Part shown: one piece after another, positions 59,286 through 64,000 of the stretch | Layout: the number at the start of each line of letters is the position of its first letter | Position numbering within the stretch: position 1 is the stretch's first letter | DNA from: Arthrobacter_J sp038199985 | Lineage (GTDB): Bacteria > Actinomycetota > Actinomycetes > Actinomycetales > Micrococcaceae | Reading direction: 5' to 3' | Assembly (NCBI GenBank): GCA_038199985.1 | Contig: JBBPYK010000131.1 | Location: 7,943 to 71,942, forward strand | DNA length: 64,000 nucleotides | The notes under the pieces: generated by a model | Database searches by the model: none | What the model saw: the letters and a program-made list of their open reading frames with translations, nothing else | Told to the model about the DNA's origin: nothing | Translations under genes and position numbers: made by a program

Positions 59286-60707
59286 CTACTGGTCCTTGAC
59301 GCGCGCGTAGGCATCCAGTGCACGGTGCCGGGTTTCTTGCAGGTCAACAATGGGTTCCGGGTAGTCAGGTGCATCGCCCGGGTGTTTCCAGGGCTCGTGG
59401 ATGGCTGAGTTATCCAGGGCCTTCAGCTCGGGGACAAACTGCCTGAGGTATCCGCCGGAGGGGTCAAACTTTTTGCTCTGCGTGACGGGGTTGAAGATCC
59501 GGAAGTAGGGCGCAGCATCGGCTCCTGAACCTGCTACCCACTGCCAGTTGGCGGGGTTGTTTGCGGCGTCGGCGTCAACGAGCGTGTCCCAGAACCATTG
59601 TTCGCCGGTGCGCCAGTCCACCAAGAGGTTTTTGATGAGGAACGATGCCGTCACCATGCGGATCCGATTGTGCATCCACCCGGTGTTCCAGAGCTGCCGC
59701 ATCCCTGCATCGACCATGGGGTAGCCGGTGTGCCCTTGCTGCCAGGCGTTCACGTCGTCGGCGGTGTCCTTCTCCCATGCGAAGGCGTCGTACTCTCGGC
59801 GGTAGTTCTGGGTGGACAGATTGGGGTTGTGGTAGAGCAGTTGCCAGCAGAATTCGCGCCAACCCACTTCGCTACCGAAGACCTTAATTTCGTGCTCGAG
59901 TCCGGTGTCCCTATTCTCTTGCGCGGCCTGCCAGATTTGGAATGGGCTGATCTCGCCAAAGCGCAAATGCGGAGAGAGGCGACTGGTGGCTTCCTGACCG
60001 GGCTTTTCGCGGCCTTGACTGTAGTTCTCTACCCGCTCCTCAAAGAAGGTTGTGAGCCGGTTGTGTGCTCCGGCTTCTCCCGGTGTCCATTCCTCGCGCA
60101 GGCCGGCGGCCCAGTCTGGAGTGTTCGGCAGGAGTTTCCAATCGTCCAGAGTGTCCGAGGGTGGGTGCTCGGTGCTGTTCAGCAATGTGGCCGGGGTGAG
60201 TGAGGCTGGCGCGGGCAGTGGCGGGCGCGGCTCCGGCCGTTCCAGGCAGGCGCGCCAGAAGGGTGTGAACACTTTGTAGTTCTCGCCCTGCTTAGTCTGC
60301 ACCTGCCACGGTTCAAACAGGAGGTTGGCCTGAAAGCTGTGTGCTTCGATGTCGTGTTCGTGTGCCCAGTCCTTGAGGGCTGCATCGGCGTTGCGTTCGG
60401 GGAGCCCGTAGCGCCTGTTCCACAACAGCGAGTCCGCGCCGATCTCAGCGATCAGGTCTTTGACTACGTCGGCGGCGTTCCCTTGGCGAAAGATCAGCTG
60501 CCCACCGATGTCCTCTATCTGCGTGCGCAGAGCTTCGAGTGAATGATGCAGCCACCATCGTGTCGCTGCGCCGAGCGGGCGAATATCGGGGGAGCGATCA
60601 AATACGTACAGCACGCAGACGGTGCCGCCGTGCTGAACCGCTTCGTGCAGTGCGGGATTGTCCGCCAGCCGTAGATCGTCGCGCAGCCACACCAATGAAG
60701 TTGCCAT
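59286..60707 (-). CDS. phr: Deoxyribodipyrimidine photolyase
   Basis: A 473-residue cryptochrome/photolyase. N-terminal antenna domain (about 3-130; LVWLRDDLRLADNPAL), C-terminal FAD domain with QGHTGYPMVDAGMRQLWNTG, MHNRIRMVTASFLIKNLL, and WQWVAGSGADAAPYFRIFNP (FAD and CPD pocket). Repairs UV cyclobutane dimers using blue light. Length and motifs fit class I CPD photolyase. Confidence 0.95.
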   Translation of the reverse strand: MATSLVWLRDDLRLADNPALHEAVQHGGTVCVLYVFDRSPDIRPLGAATRWWLHHSLEALRTQIEDIGGQLIFRQGNAADVVKDLIAEIGADSLLWNRRYGLPERNADAALKDWAHEHDIEAHSFQANLLFEPWQVQTKQGENYKVFTPFWRACLERPEPRPPLPAPASLTPATLLNSTEHPPSDTLDDWKLLPNTPDWAAGLREEWTPGEAGAHNRLTTFFEERVENYSQGREKPGQEATSRLSPHLRFGEISPFQIWQAAQENRDTGLEHEIKVFGSEVGWREFCWQLLYHNPNLSTQNYRREYDAFAWEKDTADDVNAWQQGHTGYPMVDAGMRQLWNTGWMHNRIRMVTASFLIKNLLVDWRTGEQWFWDTLVDADAANNPANWQWVAGSGADAAPYFRIFNPVTQSKKFDPSGGYLRQFVPELKALDNSAIHEPWKHPGDAPDYPEPIVDLQETRHRALDAYARVKDQ

Positions 60708-60716
60708 GGCACTAAT

Positions 60717-62312
60717 CTACAGTTCAGGCACTGTCGACGGTTCGGCAGGGCATTCCGTGGAGGCCCCATCTGATGGGGAGGCCAAAAGCGGCAGCACCAC
60801 GTCTGGCACGAGAAGCTTCTCTACCTGCTCAAGCGGCAGCGGTCTGCTGAAGTAATATCCCTGTCCGGAGATGCAGCCCATATCGCGGAGCTGAGCGGCC
60901 TGATCACTGGACTCGATTCCTTCAAAAACCGCGTCTAGCCCTGCTGCTCGAATAAGTTGGAGGATGGCCACCACAAAAGCGTTTTGCTGGGCTCCATCGG
61001 CTAGTTCGGCCACGAGCGTGCGGTCTACTTTGACCATGTTGACGGGTAGCTTGCGTAGGTAGCTGATGGAGGAGTATCCGGTGCCGAAGTCGTCAATCTC
61101 TATGCCGACCCCGAGCTTCTGCAGGCTGAGCAGTGAATACCTCTCAACGTCGGCACCGGTAATGAGAGCTGTTTCGGTGATTTCCAGGACCACATTGCGA
61201 GGTGGAATGGCGTTCTCTTTGAGGGCACCGCGGACAAAGTCTATGAGGTCCAGCTGCTGCAGGTCTATCGCTGAGACGTTGATGCGGAGCTGGAAGTCAT
61301 CGGCCAGGTTGAAACGGGCGTTCCAGTCCTGAAATTGCCGGAGCGCGGCAGTCATGACCCACCGGTCTAGATCCACGATGGCGCCAATTTCTTCGGCCAC
61401 CGGGACAAAGTCGTCCGGCATGACGAGACCGCGGGTGGGGTGGTTCCAGCGCACCAGTGCTTCGACGCCCTGGATGCGTCCGCTCTGGAGGTCCACAACG
61501 GGTTGGTAATGGATATCCAGCTGGTCAGAGGCAATAGCTTCGCGGAGCTCGGATGCGGTCTGGTTGCGGAGCTGCCGGGCGTAGAGCATGACGGGTTCAA
61601 ACACACTGAGACGGCTACGGCCCTGATCTTTAGCCGTGTACATGGCGGTGTCGGCGTCGAGAAGCAGGCTGTAGGAGCTCTGGCTCTTATCCGCTAGGCG
61701 CAGCCCAATGCTGGCGCGGGCCCAGAGCTTGAGGTCTTCAAGTTCTATGTGCGCGCTGAGCGCGTCGAGGGCGCGGTTGGCAATGCCCTGTGCGATTCCC
61801 ATCGTGGCGTTGGGGATAAGGATGGCAAATTCGTCGCCTCCGAGTCGTGCGACGACGTCGGTGAGACGAACGGCTTCACGTAATCTAGCAGCCACGATTT
61901 TGAGGACCTGGTCACCGGCATCGTGCCCCAGGCTGTCGTTGACGTTTTTGAAGGAGTCGAGGTCCAGCAACAGCAGTGCCGGTGCTCTAGCGCTTCCGTT
62001 CGCAAAGGCGGTGAGGGCTTTTTCCATTTCGGCGAGGAGCGCCACTCTGTTGGCTAGACCCGTCAGGGGGTCTGTCATGGCCATTTTCTGCATCTGAAGG
62101 TGGGCTTCGTGAAGCTCCGCGGTGCGCTGTTCTACGCGGTCCTCGAACTGCTGGTAGACCAGATCTAGTTCTTCAACGAGGAGGTTGACTCCGGTAATCA
62201 CGGCGTCGACGTCGTCCCGGGCGGTTGAAGGCGCCATATGTTGACTGAGGTCTCCGCGAGATACCCCCACGATCCAGTCGACTAGGTTGGCTAACCTGGG
62301 GTCACTGGTCAT
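60717..62312 (-). CDS. HAMP-GGDEF-EAL cyclic-di-GMP enzyme
   Basis: 531 residues, no membrane helix. Residues ~5-52 look like a HAMP domain followed by a coiled coil (to ~75). GGDEF domain 80-235 with intact GGDEF at 158-162 and an RxxD inhibitory site (RLTD, 149-152). EAL domain ~252-505 with intact EAL (284-286), EITE, and DDFGTGYSS plus KVDRTLV. So both cyclase and phosphodiesterase look competent. It overlaps the STAS-like gene upstream by 11 bp and lies near a cellulose-synthase-like glycosyltransferase, pointing to control of exopolysaccharide. Confidence 0.94.
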   Translation of the reverse strand: MTSDPRLANLVDWIVGVSRGDLSQHMAPSTARDDVDAVITGVNLLVEELDLVYQQFEDRVEQRTAELHEAHLQMQKMAMTDPLTGLANRVALLAEMEKALTAFANGSARAPALLLLDLDSFKNVNDSLGHDAGDQVLKIVAARLREAVRLTDVVARLGGDEFAILIPNATMGIAQGIANRALDALSAHIELEDLKLWARASIGLRLADKSQSSYSLLLDADTAMYTAKDQGRSRLSVFEPVMLYARQLRNQTASELREAIASDQLDIHYQPVVDLQSGRIQGVEALVRWNHPTRGLVMPDDFVPVAEEIGAIVDLDRWVMTAALRQFQDWNARFNLADDFQLRINVSAIDLQQLDLIDFVRGALKENAIPPRNVVLEITETALITGADVERYSLLSLQKLGVGIEIDDFGTGYSSISYLRKLPVNMVKVDRTLVAELADGAQQNAFVVAILQLIRAAGLDAVFEGIESSDQAAQLRDMGCISGQGYYFSRPLPLEQVEKLLVPDVVLPLLASPSDGASTECPAEPSTVPEL

Positions 62313-62685
62313 CTAAGTATCTTTCCAGCCACTCCAGGGCGTCCGCTTCGGAGCGGAAGAACTGGTTGGGGCAAGCTGGCGCTGCTCCGCCGAGCAGGAA
62401 GTTTCCGATCACTCTGTCAACGGGGCTGGCTCCGACGATTGCTATGGCAGTGGATATTGTGGCCCTGCCGTAGACGACGCGAGCTTCACGAGTGATGGAG
62501 GAGACTCCGCTGATCACGAGCATGAGGGGACGGCGTCCTCCGTCCGCGGCGTGACTGATGGCCGCACTCGCTGTGTCCGCCATTTCGCCGGTGATGGTGG
62601 CGCCAGCGGGCAGCACAATCCGGGTGATGCCTTCATAGCTGGGCTCAGGGACATCGTCTGTCTCGGTCATCGTTACAATCGCCAC
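62302..62685 (-). CDS. STAS/SpoIIAA-like small protein
   Basis: 127 residues, alpha/beta, with IVLPAGATITGEMADTASAA, PLMLVISGVSSITREARVVYG and SEADALEWLERYL, a layout like single-domain STAS (SpoIIAA-like) proteins. GTG start 62685 with GGGGGAG at 6 bases. Sandwiched between the glycosyltransferase and the GGDEF-EAL gene and overlapping the latter, it may be a signalling partner for it. That partner role is inferred. Confidence 0.75.
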   Translation of the reverse strand: MAIVTMTETDDVPEPSYEGITRIVLPAGATITGEMADTASAAISHAADGGRRPLMLVISGVSSITREARVVYGRATISTAIAIVGASPVDRVIGNFLLGGAAPACPNQFFRSEADALEWLERYLDDQ

Positions 62686-62727
62686 TGTTTCTCCCCCAAC
62701 TCTTTGGTTTCGGTCACAGATGGGCCG

Positions 62728-64000
62728 TTAGCGTAGTGAAACACGTCTACGGCGGTCGCTTTCCCCTCTCAGGTCTCTGTTCAGCCGGCGGTCCCCGTGG
62801 TAAAGGATGGATGTCCAGTCCACCTCTTCCGGAGTCTTGGGAACGACCGGGGAAGCGGTGCTGCGTTTCTTGCGGGGGCCTACATACAACCAGTTCAACA
62901 TACCAAGCGTGATGTCCACGACAGAATTGCCGATGCCAATGTAAGCTCGTATTGCGTAAGCCGCTAGAAGTGCGTTGAGTCCGGCGAAGATAACGTTCCC
63001 CCAGCTCCCGTCCCCAATATTGCGCCAGAGGGTCAGCAGTGAGAAAGCAACGATGGCGTACGGCACAACGACGTATAGCGCGGGGGCGGCGGTGCGGTCC
63101 TTGACCTTTGGAGTGCGGACAAAAGCGATCTTTTCGCCGGTGAATGCTTGCTGCAGTGACTTGAGGACGCCGGCTAGGTTGACCGGTAGCAGAACCAGGT
63201 TGAAGCCGTAGATCCGGAAGATGTCGCTGAACCGGTGTCCGCAATCGCGAAGGTCACTTCCCATAGCGAGGAAGTAGGGCAGCGCAGCAAGGAATACGAC
63301 GGGGCTCAGGAGCCGGCTGTCGTAGGGGTAGGCGAGCAGGAACAGCAGGCCAAAGCTGGCCCACGCAATCGATGCCATGTAGTTGACCCGCAGGAGGACC
63401 TCGCGATAGAGGATGCGGTCCCGGCGGAACCGGCGTTCGCGCAACTGATTCCATAGTTTGGGCAGGATGAGCAGACCACCGTTGGCCCACCGGCGCCGCT
63501 GCACCACCAGGGATCCAAAGTCTGGGGGAGTGGCGCTGTAGCTGAGGCGTTCAGGATAGTTCACCAGGGACCAGCCGTGGGTGCCCAGGTCCACGCTGGA
63601 TTCGGTGTCTTCGATGACGGTGCGGTCTTGGATATAGGTGCGGATTTCGAATCCGCCCACATCCTCTACTTCAACGATGTCTTCGATGGCATCTTTGCGG
63701 ATCACCGCGTTGGCTCCTACCCAGAACGTGGCGCCAAAGTAGGTCATCCCCTGGTGGAGTATGTGCTGGATATCCGTGGTGGCGCCAGCTACGCGTTCAA
63801 TGCGTGTTGGTGCGCCGCGGAAGGATGAGTACGGGGTCTGTGTGACCGCCACGCGCTCGTTCCCGGGCGATTCGAGCAGGTACACCAGCCGGAGGCAGTA
63901 GTCGCGCAGCAGGAGGGAGTCGGCGTCGAGCGTTAGCAGGTACGTCGAATCTGGTACCTCCATCACATCTGCTGCTGCAAAGTCGTCCGCAGCTACCGGA
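62728..64000 (-). CDS. Family 2 glycosyltransferase, cellulose-synthase-like (5' end outside window)
   Basis: The frame is open to the window edge, so at least 424 residues with the N-terminus missing. Processive GT2 motifs: DAD (TLDADSLLL), ED (VIEDTES) and QRRRW (VVQRRRWANGG). They are followed by about six membrane helices (MASIAWASFGLLFLL, LYVVVPYAIVAFSLLTLW and others). It probably polymerises and exports a polysaccharide. No PilZ domain is visible; the C-terminus ends in a basic Arg-rich tail. It lies 43 bp upstream of the STAS and GGDEF-EAL genes in the same direction. Confidence 0.88.
   Translation of the reverse strand, partial: PVAADDFAAADVMEVPDSTYLLTLDADSLLLRDYCLRLVYLLESPGNERVAVTQTPYSSFRGAPTRIERVAGATTDIQHILHQGMTYFGATFWVGANAVIRKDAIEDIVEVEDVGGFEIRTYIQDRTVIEDTESSVDLGTHGWSLVNYPERLSYSATPPDFGSLVVQRRRWANGGLLILPKLWNQLRERRFRRDRILYREVLLRVNYMASIAWASFGLLFLLAYPYDSRLLSPVVFLAALPYFLAMGSDLRDCGHRFSDIFRIYGFNLVLLPVNLAGVLKSLQQAFTGEKIAFVRTPKVKDRTAAPALYVVVPYAIVAFSLLTLWRNIGDGSWGNVIFAGLNALLAAYAIRAYIGIGNSVVDITLGMLNWLYVGPRKKRSTASPVVPKTPEEVDWTSILYHGDRRLNRDLRGESDRRRRVSLR

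Overview
The window looks like chromosomal DNA of a high-GC Gram-positive actinobacterium, most likely of the Micrococcaceae (Arthrobacter/Glutamicibacter-like). The grounds are moderately high GC, frequent GTG and TTG starts, a homoprotocatechuate dioxygenase closely resembling the Arthrobacter/Brevibacterium enzymes, NrtR-type NAD regulation, a short branched-chain-rich leader peptide before ilvB, and a Lys-CTT tRNA with an encoded CCA end. No IS element, phage gene, rRNA or CRISPR array was seen. The genus is inference and was not checked against a database.

Layout. 1-8.6 kb: an aromatic-acid catabolism island. An IclR regulator diverges from an MHS-type acid/H+ symporter. A minus-strand operon then encodes an HpaG-RraA fusion, a nested GntR regulator, a DapA-like aldolase, HpaE and HpaD (meta-cleavage of homoprotocatechuate). 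The hydroxylase HpaBC, HpaF and HpaH are not in the window. 8.6-13.7 kb: a soluble Ser/Thr kinase, a winged-helix regulator, and a branched-chain 2-oxoacid dehydrogenase operon (E1 alpha, E1 beta) whose usual E2 is replaced by a lone lipoyl domain plus a separate alpha/beta hydrolase. 14.0-16.6 kb: an operon for a TasA/camelysin-like surface protein, a SipW-type signal peptidase and a LamG-domain exoprotein. 16.6-24.4 kb: a permease diverging from an Lrp regulator, then the NAD operon nrtR-nadA-nadB-nadC-nifS, in which every junction is a 4-bp overlap.

24.4-38 kb: an SDR-MarR-flavin monooxygenase operon, an RND transporter, malate:quinone oxidoreductase, an orphan peptide-binding lipoprotein, a fasciclin lipoprotein, tRNA-Leu(TAG), peroxiredoxin Bcp, a MarR regulator, tRNA-Lys(CTT) and several small or unknown genes. 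38-48 kb: amino-acid synthesis, with a LysR regulator, ilvD, an attenuated ilvBNC operon, serA and metG. 48-58.7 kb: two hypothetical proteins, a four-gene histidine kinase/response regulator/ABC exporter module, leuB, ilvE and an FAH-family hydrolase. 58.7-64 kb: a membrane protein, a photolyase, and a GGDEF-EAL protein, STAS-like protein and cellulose-synthase-like glycosyltransferase, the last running off the window edge.

The main coherent biology is branched-chain amino-acid metabolism in both directions: ilvD, ilvBNC, leuB and ilvE for synthesis and the BCKDH-like complex for breakdown. NAD synthesis is coupled to Fe-S supply, and homoprotocatechuate degradation would feed pyruvate and succinic semialdehyde into central metabolism. 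The less ordinary items are the split lipoyl/hydrolase E2, the HpaG-RraA fusion, the TasA/SipW/LamG operon, twin hairpins with an invariant loop and a covarying stem pair at 2.5-2.8 kb, and a four-copy family of palindromic intergenic repeats between 46.5 and 55.5 kb.
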